From contig NZ_PDUD01000017.1 of assembly GCF_002646595.1 (NCBI RefSeq), positions 310,001 to 374,000 of the forward strand: a stretch of DNA of 64,000 bases, given 5' to 3'. A program made the translations under genes and the position numbers. This document shows, in pieces, positions 24,887 through 33,667 of this stretch. Under the pieces are notes generated by a model that was not told where the DNA came from, did not search any database, and worked only from the letters and a program-made list of their open reading frames with translations. How positions within the stretch are numbered: position 1 is the first letter of the stretch; each line of letters opens with the position of its first letter. This DNA is from Flavilitoribacter nigricans DSM 23189 = NBRC 102662 (GTDB taxonomy: Bacteria > Bacteroidota > Bacteroidia > Chitinophagales > Saprospiraceae).

Positions 24887-25912
24887 ATGTTAAACGAAAA
24901 TCTCGATCCATCGGGTCAAAATTTCAGTTCGGATGAACTGCAGATCGAAAAATCACTGCGACCGAAAGCGCTCGATGACTTTAGCGGGCAGCCGAAGATT
25001 GTAGAAAACCTGCAGATCTTCATCCAGGCCGCAAAACAGCGGGGAGAAGCCCTGGACCACGTGCTGCTGCACGGTCCTCCCGGATTGGGTAAAACGACGC
25101 TTTCCCACATCATCGCCAATGAGCTGGAAACGGACCTGAAGATGTCTTCCGGCCCCGTGCTGGAAAAACCCGGCGATCTGGCCGGCCTGCTCACCAATCT
25201 GGATGAAGGGGACGTCCTCTTTATCGATGAGATCCACCGCCTGAATAACGTGATCGAAGAATACCTCTACTCGGCTATGGAGGATTACCGCATCGACATT
25301 ATGATCGACAGCGGTCCGAATGCCCGGAGTATCCAGTTGTCGCTTAATCCCTTCACGCTGGTGGGCGCCACCACACGCATGGGATTGCTGACCGCACCGA
25401 TGCGCGCCCGCTTCGGGATCAACTGCCACCTGGACTATTACGATGTTTCCACCCTGGAACGCATCGTCAAACGTTCGGCGGACATCCTCGGGGTCCCGAT
25501 CACCAAGGAAGGAGGACACGAGATCGCCCGGCGCAGTCGCGGTACGCCACGTATTGCCAACGCGCTGCTGCGCCGTATCCGGGATTTCGCCCAGATCAAA
25601 GGCAACGGTACCATCGATCTCGAGATCGCCCAGTACGGGCTGTCCGCGCTCAATGTGGACGAAAGCGGCCTCGATGAAATGGACAATAAGATCCTCGCTA
25701 CCATTATTGAGAAATTTCGGGGCGGCCCGGTCGGGATCACCACTATCGGCACGGCCGTGGGGGAAGAAGCGGGAACCATCGAAGAAGTACACGAGCCTTT
25801 CCTGATCATGGAGGGTTATCTGCAGCGTACGCCGCGCGGCCGGGAAGCGACCGAAAAGGCCTACCGGCACCTGGGCATTGTGCCTCCGGGGCGGGAACAA
25901 ACGCTATTTTGA
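24887..25912 (+). CDS. ruvB: Holliday junction branch migration DNA helicase RuvB
   Basis: 341 residues from ATG at 24887. An upstream in-frame ATG at 24839 is rejected because the extra residues are encoded by the GATGAT repeat. RuvB is the AAA+ motor of the RuvAB complex that moves Holliday junctions during recombination repair. Motifs: Walker [13 protein letters not shown], Walker [10 protein letters not shown], sensor-1 [20 protein letters not shown], sensor-2 [20 protein letters not shown], and the winged-helix end ([31 protein letters not shown]). Length is typical. ruvA and ruvC are not adjacent. GATGAT-type repeats lie on both sides of the gene. Confidence 0.97.
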   Translation: MLNENLDPSGQNFSSDELQIEKSLRPKALDDFSGQPKIVENLQIFIQAAKQRGEALDHVLLHGPPGLGKTTLSHIIANELETDLKMSSGPVLEKPGDLAGLLTNLDEGDVLFIDEIHRLNNVIEEYLYSAMEDYRIDIMIDSGPNARSIQLSLNPFTLVGATTRMGLLTAPMRARFGINCHLDYYDVSTLERIVKRSADILGVPITKEGGHEIARRSRGTPRIANALLRRIRDFAQIKGNGTIDLEIAQYGLSALNVDESGLDEMDNKILATIIEKFRGGPVGITTIGTAVGEEAGTIEEVHEPFLIMEGYLQRTPRGREATEKAYRHLGIVPPGREQTLF

Positions 25913-26004
25913 TGATTCGATGATGTGATGACCCGATGATTACAATCAGATCATTGGATCATTGCAAAATTAATTCATTTTGCCTTGAATTGTAGAGAGC
26001 AAGT

Positions 26005-26086
26005 GGTAGAGGGTATAGGGACTGCAACCGTTAAAATGAGCGATTTTGCTCCATTTTTACGATAGGTAATCGCTCTACCCTCTACC
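26005..26086. terminator. Long hairpin between convergent ruvB and a minus-strand gene
   Basis: GGTAGAGGGTA at 26005-26015 is perfectly mirrored at 26076-26086, and an inner pair (AAAATG..GCTCCATTTTT) strengthens the fold. The 82-base structure lies between the two convergent stops, so it may act as a bidirectional terminator or be a dispersed repeat. Confidence 0.4.
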
Positions 26087-26095
26087 TAAGTTGCA

Positions 26096-27316
26096 TCATC
26101 CCACCTTCACTCCCGTCTCCACGCCGCATTCTTCCAGTATCCAGTATTTATTGATCACATTGCTGGTGGATTCGACCTTTTTGGCCAGATCGACCAGTTT
26201 CTCCTCCACCGTCTGGCGGGAATAGGCCGGCGCCTGGTGGCGGATAAGGACCAGTTTCTTGGCAAAGCGCAGGAAGTTGGTGTATCCCCGCTTCTGGTCG
26301 GTGGTGATCTTCCGGTTGCGGATCACGTATATCCGGAAGGTATCTATGAGTGACAACAGCGCTTCGGTATCCTTCAGGGCAAAATAGGTGCGTAATAAAA
26401 GGAAGGACGTGTTGAGGTGATATTTTACATCCGTAAACTGCACCAGCAGCAGCACCGAAAGCGCTTCACTGTACTGTTTCTTATTGTAATAAAGGTGGGC
26501 CAGATTGTAATTGTAGGCATTTTCCCGCCGGTGGCTGGGCAGCATGTCCTTATATTCCTGAATGAAGTTTTCGGTCCATTCGTATTCCTTGAGACTACAG
26601 CCCAGGGCCGTGATATTTTTGTAGTTCCATTCGGAAAGCATACCGTTCTGCATGATCAGTCCGATCCGGAGCCCCTGCTTGTAGAGTTGGAATAGCTCCC
26701 GCCGGAATTCATCCTGCCCCAGGTTGATCTGTCGGATACAGTAATTACTCGCAAAACCGTAAAGGTCTTCCCGTTGTACGGGTCCCAGAGATTCCACATC
26801 CTTTTCGAGCATATTCTGAAAGACGTGCGACTTGGAGCGATCCTCGTAGTGGGCCATGTAGTAGCCCAGCAACTTGTGCAGCCGGTAATCCGCCTGAAAG
26901 TAGTCGCTGTCCCGGTAGCCGTGTCTTTTCAGTTGTTTTTCCAATTGTTTGCCCCGATTCTTCAGCACATCGAACTGGTTATTCTCGTAGGCGGCTTCCA
27001 GCGTGATCACCTCTTCCCGAAAATTCTGCTGTTCAAAATGATGAACGGACAGAAAGCGATAGTACAATCGCTTGAGGTAAGACATGACGTTGTGCAACTG
27101 CTGCTCGTCGTAATCCGACTTCGGGAACAATCGCCGGTGTACATTGACCTTTCCCAATTTGGGTTTGCTCTTATCGATCTCCTTCAGGATGATCTCCAGC
27201 AGTTCTATGGTCTTCTGATGCTGATTGAAATAAGGTGAGATCACAAACTGACGGAATTTCTCCCGTTGCTTGGGACCGAAGTCCTGAATATAACGTACCA
27301 ACCGACTATTTTCCAT
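26096..27316 (-). CDS. Helical (TPR-like) protein of unknown function
   Basis: 406 residues from ATG at 27316 (MENSRLVRYIQDFGPKQREK); the frame extends to 27385, but the added stretch does not look like protein of this family. The sequence is almost all helical, rich in Tyr, Arg, Leu and Gln, with recurring segments such as AYNYNLAHLYYNKKQYSEAL and FLLLRTYFALKDTEALL that resemble TPR units in the second half. No signal peptide, membrane segment or catalytic motif is seen, so it is probably cytoplasmic and protein-binding. Similar ~400-residue proteins are, from memory, common in Saprospiria. It has no close neighbour on the same strand; a 1.2-kb AT-rich gap lies upstream. Confidence 0.75.
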   Translation of the reverse strand: MENSRLVRYIQDFGPKQREKFRQFVISPYFNQHQKTIELLEIILKEIDKSKPKLGKVNVHRRLFPKSDYDEQQLHNVMSYLKRLYYRFLSVHHFEQQNFREEVITLEAAYENNQFDVLKNRGKQLEKQLKRHGYRDSDYFQADYRLHKLLGYYMAHYEDRSKSHVFQNMLEKDVESLGPVQREDLYGFASNYCIRQINLGQDEFRRELFQLYKQGLRIGLIMQNGMLSEWNYKNITALGCSLKEYEWTENFIQEYKDMLPSHRRENAYNYNLAHLYYNKKQYSEALSVLLLVQFTDVKYHLNTSFLLLRTYFALKDTEALLSLIDTFRIYVIRNRKITTDQKRGYTNFLRFAKKLVLIRHQAPAYSRQTVEEKLVDLAKKVESTSNVINKYWILEECGVETGVKVG

Positions 27317-27558
27317 GGGTGACAATTTAAACGTCAGAAAGCTATTCCCGGTAGTCCACCATTCAGATCGGAATTCCGGCCCCACAAGCCTTATATATAA
27401 TAGCCATCATAAACGGGCAAAAATATCTGCCTATCCGGCCGGTGGGTGTACGGTCCGTAAAGATCCGCGATCTGAATGATGTACCTGTTAAATTATATGA
27501 ATATCAGGGGGAGAGGTTACTGTTTTATTTCCTTTTTTCTATACTCGACACAAAGTAG

Positions 27559-27574
27559 TTGGGAACGTTCCCAA
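27559..27574. promoter_or_regulatory. 16-bp perfect palindrome TTGGGAACGTTCCCAA
   Basis: Perfect two-fold symmetry, 243 bases upstream of the minus-strand gene start and 280 bases before the first small-RNA unit. LacI-type operators often have a central CG and such symmetry, but no regulator gene is adjacent. Confidence 0.4.
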
Positions 27575-27602
27575 ACCGCTTAGGTCGGTAATTACTGCAC
27601 TT

Positions 27603-27631
27603 AAATTGGTTTGGAAAATCCAAACCAATTT
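27603..27631. repeat. 13-bp perfect inverted repeat with AAA loop
   Basis: AAATTGGTTTGGA (27603-27615) is mirrored at 27619-27631. It has no T-run on either strand, so it is not an obvious terminator; it sits in the AT-rich gap between a divergent gene pair. Confidence 0.5.
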
Positions 27632-27851
27632 GCCGTCAGTATCCATAACGGCCGTTCTTTAAAAAGTTACAGCCTGTTCAAAAATTACCGTTTCCTAAAG
27701 ATAGCATACCTTTTACAAAAAATTAGGATCCAAAATCCTTTACGAAACACTTGCAAAATACAGAAACAACAGTTAATATCATTATAAACTACTGTATTTT
27801 AACACTTTATAATTTTTTAAGGCGCTAAAAAAAACACAGGTGGATTTTAAA

Positions 27852-27888
27852 TTGTACTATCGTTAGCTCCAGAGTAGCCTTACATTTG
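27852..27888 (+). promoter_or_regulatory. Upstream element and -7 box of small-RNA unit 1
   Basis: AATTGTACT with TTG at 27852-27854, and TACATTTG at 27881-27888, a perfect TAnnTTTG. The spacer is 26 bases, longer than the usual 19-21, but the same AATTGTACT and ACATTTGTATT blocks recur at identical spacing upstream of unit 2. Confidence 0.5.
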
Positions 27889-27893
27889 TATTA

Positions 27894-28110
27894 TGGAAAG
27901 AAAGTCATACAAAATGACATTTTCCAGCGACTTACTATAGCAAATTATAATTCCAGGCACCACAACGACCACTACTAACAAATTATATCCTTAAATCCAT
28001 TCCGCAAATTAGAAGCGGAGATTTTTCATGAAACGTATCCACTAATAAATTATAATCTCATGAGTGCCTAGTCGAAAGGGGTATCAAGCAAATTGATACC
28101 CCTTTTTTTT
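27894..28110 (+). ncRNA. Putative small structured RNA 1
   Basis: About 215 bases from the predicted start to the end of a strong terminator, with no plausible protein. The 5' end can fold at once: GTCAT-ACAAA-ATGAC inside GGAA..TTCC (27895-27924). An internal TCCGC/GCGGA stem and three copies of AAATTATA follow, then the terminator at 28075-28110. The longest frames are tiny (15 and 5 codons). The family is not one I recognise; 6S-like or regulatory RNA are possibilities. Confidence 0.5.
28075..28110 (+). terminator. Strong intrinsic terminator of small-RNA unit 1
   Basis: A perfect 13-bp stem AAAGGGGTATCAA (28075-28087) with its mirror at 28093-28105, loop GCAAA, and an eight-T run. No gene of normal size precedes it on this strand for more than two kilobases, so it must end a short transcript. 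Confidence 0.85.
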
Positions 28111-28260
28111 ATGCTTCATCCAAAAAAATAAATTGAAGATAGCTCAAAATAAATTTTTCAGTTTAGGCCATGACTTCCAGCACTAAAACAAAATAAAAAT
28201 CTAAATATCAATAATTTATAACCTAACACTATTCAAAATAAAATACAGTAATTGACAAAA

Positions 28261-28297
28261 TTGTACTCTTTTCAAGTGAAAAAACTTTAGACATTTG
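28261..28297 (+). promoter_or_regulatory. Upstream element and -7 box of small-RNA unit 2
   Basis: AATTGTACT with TTG at 28261-28263 and GACATTTG at 28290-28297, followed by TATT(G)TG. The distance between TTG and ACATTTG (30 bases start to start) equals that of unit 1. Confidence 0.5.
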
Positions 28298-28303
28298 TAT
28301 TGT

Positions 28304-28499
28304 GCAAGGGAAAAAACGATTTCCCACTTAACATTCCCAAAAAAAGGGATTTGAATCTTGCAATTAAGAACATTCTTTTAAACACTTATATTCCCATGAA
28401 AAGTTAAAGGATGTCAAAGGACGTCCTTGTTTTTGGTATGTAGATAGCCTCTCAAAGCTCTTTTGGAAACCGGTTGGATCACCCAACCGGTTTTTTTGT
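28304..28499 (+). ncRNA. Putative small structured RNA 2
   Basis: About 195 bases from the predicted start to a strong terminator. GCAAG at the very 5' end pairs with CTTGC at 28358-28362 and encloses two hairpins (GGAAA/TTTCC and TCCC/GGGA around an A-run), a three-way-junction-like layout. Further on, AAGGATGT pairs with ACGTCCTT (one G-U). No plausible protein is encoded. The unit repeats the design of unit 1 and directly precedes rpe, so it could alternatively be an attenuator-like leader. Confidence 0.5.
28467..28499 (+). terminator. Strong intrinsic terminator of small-RNA unit 2
   Basis: AAACCGGTTGG (28467-28477) pairs with CCAACCGGTTT (28483-28493) around a five-base loop and is followed by more T's. 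It lies only 56 bases upstream of the rpe start codon, before the rpe -7 box. Confidence 0.85.
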
Positions 28500-28520
28500 T
28501 TTATACCGGCTTACTTTATC

Positions 28521-28528
28521 TATCTTTG
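28521..28528 (+). promoter_or_regulatory. -7 element of rpe promoter (TATCTTTG)
   Basis: A perfect TAnnTTTG box directly after the terminator of small-RNA unit 2, with a TTG 22 bases upstream at the end of the terminator T-run. Transcription would start near 28533 and give a leader of about 20 bases. Confidence 0.6.
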
Positions 28529-28554
28529 CTGCCGAAAAAACAACCTGCTACGAG

Positions 28555-29232
28555 ATGAATCAACATTTGCTCGCCCCTTCGATCCTGGCCGCTGATTTCA
28601 CAAAACTGGGCGAAGCCATCCAACTGGTGAACGAAAGTGAAGCCGACTGGATCCACGTCGACATTATGGACGGGCGCTTTGTTCCTAATATTTCCTTTGG
28701 GATGATGGTGACCGAAACGGTCAAAAGCATTGCCGAAAAACCGCTGGACGTTCACCTGATGATCGTCGAGCCGGAAAAGTATATTGAAACCTTCCGCAAG
28801 GCCGGAGCCGATACCATTACGGTGCACTACGAAGCCTGTCCGCACCTGCACCGCACCGTACAGCAGATCAAAGATACCGGAGCCCGGGCCGGAGTTGCCC
28901 TGAATCCGCACACCCCGGTGCACCTGCTGGAAGATCTCATCGAAGATATCGATATGGTCCTGATCATGTCCGTCAACCCCGGTTTTGGCGGGCAAAAATT
29001 CATCTACCACTCCATCCCCAAGATCCAGAAGCTGAAAGATATGATCACGGTACGGAATACCTCCACCCTGATCGAAGTGGACGGCGGAGTAGGCCTGCAA
29101 AATGCCGAAAAACTCCTGCAGGCGGGTACGGATGTACTGGTGGCCGGCAGTAGTGTTTTCCGGGCCAAAGATCCCCGACAGGCGATCACCCAGTTGAAGG
29201 GTATCGAGCGGGAACCCAGACACTTCGTCTGA
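28555..29232 (+). CDS. rpe: Ribulose-phosphate 3-epimerase
   Basis: 225 residues from ATG at 28555, where the family's start MNQHLLAPSILAADF begins; a longer frame from 28474 runs through the upstream terminator and is rejected. The enzyme interconverts ribulose 5-phosphate and xylulose 5-phosphate in the pentose phosphate pathway. TIM-barrel and metal-site landmarks: WIHVDIMDGRFVPNISFG (Asp and His ligands), PLDVHLMIVEPEKYI, TVHYEAC, the phosphate and active-site stretch MSVNPGFGGQKFI, EVDGGVGLQN with the catalytic Asp, and VAGSSVFRA. Length is typical. It is probably transcribed alone from the promoter at 28521; the TonB-type receptor gene follows after 157 bases. Confidence 0.96.
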   Translation: MNQHLLAPSILAADFTKLGEAIQLVNESEADWIHVDIMDGRFVPNISFGMMVTETVKSIAEKPLDVHLMIVEPEKYIETFRKAGADTITVHYEACPHLHRTVQQIKDTGARAGVALNPHTPVHLLEDLIEDIDMVLIMSVNPGFGGQKFIYHSIPKIQKLKDMITVRNTSTLIEVDGGVGLQNAEKLLQAGTDVLVAGSSVFRAKDPRQAITQLKGIEREPRHFV

Positions 29233-29389
29233 TCGCCACGCGGCACCGGAGCGTCGCTTGCTTCCCGGCGGCCGACACCAGAAAGTTAAATTTGCTATTT
29301 CATACAGTATGCTTTTATCGCCCGGCGTTAGTCCAAACAACAAGCATTGCCACCGGGCATTGAGTTCCCATGTACCGAAAACTAGATCA

Positions 29390-31924
29390 ATGAAACAAAG
29401 CTACCTGACGCTTTTACTGCTCCTGTGCTCATTTTTCCTGTGGGGTCAAAGTGAAAAAGCCATCATTACCGGCATCATCACCGATGCGGTCAGTGACGCT
29501 CCGATCGACCTGGCGCTCATCTACATCAAAGACACCAATGTATCGGTAGAAACGGCCGCGAACGGTCGCTACCGCATCGAAATACCGGCCAATGAGGAAG
29601 TTATCCTGATGTTCAGCCGGATCGGCTACAAGGAGACCTCCACTACCCTAACTCCTATGCCCGTGCGCTCAACCCGGCAGGTAGACGTCAGTCTGGCCCC
29701 GATCGATTCCGATATCGAGGTAATTGTGCGGGAAAGCAAGATCGAGGATGCCGGTCTGATCCGGGAAGAGGTCACCGAACTCAAACTGATCCCGACCACC
29801 ACCGGTAACTTGGAAAGCGTACTGCCGCACATCGCACTGGGTACCAGCAGCGGTACCGGCGGGGAACTCAGCTCTCAATACAATGTGCGGGGCGGTAACT
29901 ACGATGAAAACCTGGTCTACGTCAACGACTTCGCCATTTACCGGCCGCAGCTCATCCGGGCCGGCCAGCAGGAAGGGCTGACGTTTCCGAATATCGACCT
30001 GATCCGCGACCTTTCCTTCAGCTCTGGTGGTTTCGAAGCCAAATACGGCGATAAACTCTCCTCCGTGCTGGATGTAAAATACAAGCGTCCGGATAGTACC
30101 CGCGCGTCCATCGGCATGAGTTTCCTCGGCGGATCGGCCCACCTGGAAGGTAGCCTGAACGCCGGTAAGGACAATTACCGCAAGATCCGCTACCTCTTCG
30201 GTGCCCGCTACAAAACCACCCGCTACCTCCTGGGTACCCTGGATGTAAAAGGAGAATACACCCCCAACTTTTCGGATCTGCAGACTTACATCACCTACGA
30301 TATCAACCGCAACTGGCAACTGGGCCTGATCGGCAATATCAACCGGAGTGAATACCGCTTTGTACCTTCCGAACGCCGAACGGCTTTCGGTCTGATCAAT
30401 TTCGCGCTGGAACTCTTCAGTGAATTCGAAGGCAAGGAAGTGGATGATTTCACTACCCGCATGGGCGGCCTGTCGCTGACCTACATCCCGGACCGGCAGC
30501 ACAATCCTTATTTCCTGAAATTCCTGGCCAGTACCTTCCAGAGTGATGAGAACGAACGCATCGATATCATCGGCAATTACAGCCTGCGTCAGATCGAATC
30601 CAATCTGGGCGCCGAATCCTTCGGCGATGTGCTCGGCGAACTGGGCGGCGGCATCCAGCACGAATACGTCCGCAACTTCCTCACCTATAATATTACCAAC
30701 TTCGAACACAAGGGCGGGATCGAACTGCAGGGTTACCACGACGATACCCAGACCACCAGCAGTCATTTCTTCCAGTGGAGCGTCAAACTCCAGAACGAGC
30801 GGGTAGACGACTGGATCAACGAATGGGAGCGCATCGACTCGGCGGGTTATTCCCTGCCCTACGATACCTCCGCGGTGCAGCTGTTCGAGGTGATCAAAAG
30901 ACGTAACAATCAGAATTCCAACCGCTACAGCGCCTTTATCCAGGATACCTACACCTGGCGGCGCGACAGCCGCTCGGAATTCCGCATTTCCGCCGGGGTC
31001 CGGGCCAGTTGGTGGGACCTCAATCAGGAACTGCTGATCTCTCCCAGGGTACAGTTACTCTACAAGCCGCTCACCAGCGAGCGGGACATTTCCTACCGTC
31101 TGGCCGGTGGCTTCTACTACCAGCCGCCTTTTTACCGGGAGATGCGAGCCCCGGACGGCAGTATCAATCAGGATCTCCGGGCGCAGAAATCCTTCCACCT
31201 GGTGGGCGGCCTGACCATGGATTTCTATATGGGCAAACGCAATCCGAAGAAGTTCCGCTTCATTACCGAGGCGTATTATAAATCGCTCTGGGACCTGGTC
31301 TCCTACGAGATCGAGAATGTTCGGATCCGCTACTCGGGCCTGAATGACGCCCGCGGCTACGCCATGGGGATCGACTTCCGGGTAAACGGGGAGTTCGTGC
31401 CCGGCGCGGAATCCTGGGTAAACCTCGGCTTCCTGCGTACCCGGGAAAACCTCCTGGGCGTCACCCACCTGGAACGGGAAAAAGGACAGACGGAAGGCAC
31501 GCCGGTGAAAGATGTTCCCCGCCCTACCGACCAGCTCGTGACCCTTTCCATGTTCTTCCAGGATTACCTGCCCAAGAACGAGAACTTTAAAATGCACCTC
31601 AATTTCACGGTAGGTTCCGGCCTGCCGTTCGGTCTCCGGGGGGCCAACCAGATCTATCGCAATACCTACCGCTTTTCGCCCTATCACCGGGTGGATATCG
31701 GTTTCTCCATTCTGCTCTGGAACCGGGAGCGCATCGGTCGCCGGCCGCATCACCTCCTGCGCTTTACCCGCAATTCCTGGCTCAGTCTGGAGATCTTTAA
31801 CCTGATGCAGGTGCAAAACCAGGCGGGTAATACCTGGATCAAAACGGTTTTCCAGCAGTACTACGCCATCCCGAACTATTTAACGTCCAGACGGATTAAC
31901 CTGCGGATGAAGTTTGATTTTTGA
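29390..31924 (+). CDS. TonB-dependent receptor with carboxypeptidase-like N-terminal domain
   Basis: 844 residues from ATG at 29390 (MKQSYLTLLLLLCSFFLWGQ signal peptide). Residues ~22-110 are a CarboxypepD_reg-like beta domain (KAIITGIITDAVSDAPIDLA, NGRYRIEIPANEEVILMFSR), usual in Bacteroidota receptors. A plug domain follows with YNVRGGNYDENLVYVNDFAI and FSSGGFEAKYGDKLSSVLDV, then a C-terminal beta-barrel ending LRMKFDF, with an aromatic last residue. The protein would take up a ligand such as a siderophore or glycan breakdown product across the outer membrane; there is no SusD gene, so a classical Sus pair is unlikely. The upstream frame to 29258 is not signal-like. Confidence 0.9.
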   Translation: MKQSYLTLLLLLCSFFLWGQSEKAIITGIITDAVSDAPIDLALIYIKDTNVSVETAANGRYRIEIPANEEVILMFSRIGYKETSTTLTPMPVRSTRQVDVSLAPIDSDIEVIVRESKIEDAGLIREEVTELKLIPTTTGNLESVLPHIALGTSSGTGGELSSQYNVRGGNYDENLVYVNDFAIYRPQLIRAGQQEGLTFPNIDLIRDLSFSSGGFEAKYGDKLSSVLDVKYKRPDSTRASIGMSFLGGSAHLEGSLNAGKDNYRKIRYLFGARYKTTRYLLGTLDVKGEYTPNFSDLQTYITYDINRNWQLGLIGNINRSEYRFVPSERRTAFGLINFALELFSEFEGKEVDDFTTRMGGLSLTYIPDRQHNPYFLKFLASTFQSDENERIDIIGNYSLRQIESNLGAESFGDVLGELGGGIQHEYVRNFLTYNITNFEHKGGIELQGYHDDTQTTSSHFFQWSVKLQNERVDDWINEWERIDSAGYSLPYDTSAVQLFEVIKRRNNQNSNRYSAFIQDTYTWRRDSRSEFRISAGVRASWWDLNQELLISPRVQLLYKPLTSERDISYRLAGGFYYQPPFYREMRAPDGSINQDLRAQKSFHLVGGLTMDFYMGKRNPKKFRFITEAYYKSLWDLVSYEIENVRIRYSGLNDARGYAMGIDFRVNGEFVPGAESWVNLGFLRTRENLLGVTHLEREKGQTEGTPVKDVPRPTDQLVTLSMFFQDYLPKNENFKMHLNFTVGSGLPFGLRGANQIYRNTYRFSPYHRVDIGFSILLWNRERIGRRPHHLLRFTRNSWLSLEIFNLMQVQNQAGNTWIKTVFQQYYAIPNYLTSRRINLRMKFDF

Positions 31925-32059
31925 TGAAAGGTATGAATGTGGGAATGTGCTAAGGTGTGAAGGTGTGAATGTAGTGTCAGGGAACAGGTGTCAGGTGTCA
32001 GGGAGTTTTTTTTACAACTTAACCGTCTACCATCGTAACATCTACCGTTAAATTGATTG

Positions 32060-32260
32060 CAGCCGGAAGTTTATATTTCAGCAAGTGGCCGGATCAAAGC
32101 CAGTACGCTGAATCGCTCGGAGGCGTTGGTAAGGCCGAGACCATATTCATTTTTTATCGCTCACCGCTCGCAGCCCTAAGTTTGTCTTTCAGCAAGCAGT
32201 CGAATCAAAGCCAATATGCTGACCGCTCGGAGGCGTTTGTAACGCCGACACCATATCCAG
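32060..32260. repeat. Tandem pair of ~90-base repeats, 111-base period
   Basis: Unit 1 (32060-32150) and unit 2 (32171-32260) share TTTCAGCAAG, AATCAAAGCCA, GCTCGGAGGCGT and CCGA.ACCATAT, roughly 80 percent by eye. The GGCGTTTGTAACGCC palindrome in unit 2 is intact while unit 1 has drifted. They occupy part of a 687-base gap (31925-32611). The rest of that gap holds short G/T-rich direct repeats (31940-32010), a TAATCC/GGATTA hairpin near 32276 and an ACCATCGACCGTC run at 32452-32510; no gene is seen. Confidence 0.6.
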
Positions 32261-32611
32261 TTGCTATAGCTCCACTAATCCGAAGGATTAATCATTTTGG
32301 CAAGTGGTAAATGTAGCTTTATCTGCTGTCATTTCTATACTAGGTCGTCGTTACGAATGACAACCAGCGGTCCCGATGAAGATTTAGGTAAGTTACGGAT
32401 GGCGGGGAAGACATTTAAATCGGACGGAAAGTATTTTGAAGTGCTATTGCCATCAACCGTCGACCATCGACCGTCAACCATCGACCGTCGACCAACCATC
32501 CACCCAAAATTTCCCCCCCAAGGTTTTTAATATTAAAAAACGATGCAGATCTTGCGCGTTTAAAGAGCAGAGCGATTAGTTGCTCATTCCAAGAAAATAA
32601 ACCAATTACAC

Positions 32612-33616
32612 GTGGCCAGTAAGACTTTCTTCTGTATTGATGCCCATACCTGTGGCAATCCCGTGCGGGTGGTAGCCGGTGGCGGACCGCTGCTTGAGGG
32701 GAACAACATGAGTGAAAAACGGCAGCATTTTCTGCGGGAATACGACTGGATCCGAACCGGTCTGATGTTCGAACCGCGCGGACACGATATGATGAGCGGC
32801 AGCATTCTCTACCCGCCCAGTGATCCGGCAAACGATGTGGGGATCCTCTTCATCGAGACCAGCGGCTGCCTGCCCATGTGCGGCCACGGCACCATCGGCA
32901 CGGTAACGGTGATGATCGAGCACGGACTGATCCGGCCGCGTACGCCCGGGCAGCTTCGGCTGGAAACGCCCGCCGGCCTGGTGCTCGCTAATTACAATCT
33001 GGAAGGGAATAAGGTTAAATCCGTTCGCATCCGCAACGTAAAATCCTATCTGGCTGCAGAAAACATTGCTACCGAATGCCCCGATCTCGGTGCGCTGACG
33101 GTAGATGTCGCTTACGGAGGTAATTTCTACGCCATTGTGGATATTCAGGAAAATTTTCCGGGACTGGAACACTATAAAGCAGAGCAGCTCATTGCCTGGT
33201 CCCGTGAATTGCGCAAAAAACTACAGGAAGACCACGATTTTGTGCATCCGGAAAACGAGACCATCTGTGGACTGAGTCACATCCAGTGGACCGGAAAAAC
33301 CATCGACCCGAAAGCCTCGGCCCGCAATGCCGTTTTTTACGGAGACAAAGCGATCGACCGCTCGCCCTGCGGTACCGGTACCTCGGCCCGGATGGCCCAG
33401 TGGTACGCCCAGGGAAAATTGCAGGCCGGAGATGAGTTCGTGCACGAAAGCATCATTGGTTCGCAATTCATCGGGCGGATTGAAGAAGAGACCACGCTCG
33501 GAGACTACAAAGCCATTGTCCCCAGTATTGAAGGCTGGGCGCGAGTCTACGGGCTCAATACCATCACGATCGATCCGGATGATGATCCCTACGCCCATGG
33601 CTTTACCGTATTGTAA
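32612..33616 (+). CDS. Proline racemase family, probable 4-hydroxyproline epimerase
   Basis: 334 residues from a GTG start at 32612 (residues ASKTFFCIDAHTCGNPVRVV fit the family start). Both catalytic cysteines are present: C90 in CLPMCGHGTIG and C253 in SPCGTGTSAR. This excludes the Thr-containing dehydratase subgroup. Racemases and epimerases of the family invert the alpha carbon of proline or 4-hydroxyproline without a cofactor; DiaAH/DiaCH signature EIDAHTCGNP and length fit the hydroxyproline-epimerase subgroup, but substrate assignment is inference. It is cytoplasmic. No hydroxyproline oxidase or dehydratase genes are next to it. It converges on an OmpA lipoprotein gene with a strong hairpin in the gap. 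Confidence 0.88.
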   Translation: MASKTFFCIDAHTCGNPVRVVAGGGPLLEGNNMSEKRQHFLREYDWIRTGLMFEPRGHDMMSGSILYPPSDPANDVGILFIETSGCLPMCGHGTIGTVTVMIEHGLIRPRTPGQLRLETPAGLVLANYNLEGNKVKSVRIRNVKSYLAAENIATECPDLGALTVDVAYGGNFYAIVDIQENFPGLEHYKAEQLIAWSRELRKKLQEDHDFVHPENETICGLSHIQWTGKTIDPKASARNAVFYGDKAIDRSPCGTGTSARMAQWYAQGKLQAGDEFVHESIIGSQFIGRIEEETTLGDYKAIVPSIEGWARVYGLNTITIDPDDDPYAHGFTVL

Positions 33617-33667
33617 ACCGGAAAGCTACAAGCCGGTATTTTCCTTTTATAGTTCCCATAAATAACA

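Noticed and set aside
27893-28050. Short peptides inside small-RNA unit 1 (15 and 5 codons)
   Set aside because: Too short and without a supporting ribosome site; they fall inside predicted stems.
28474-28554. Longer rpe start at 28474
   Set aside because: It would begin inside the terminator of the preceding small-RNA unit and before the rpe -7 box; the family start is at 28555.
32150-32310. Small open frames in the 32-kb repeat gap
   Set aside because: They cross both copies of a tandem repeat and have no start context or protein-like composition.
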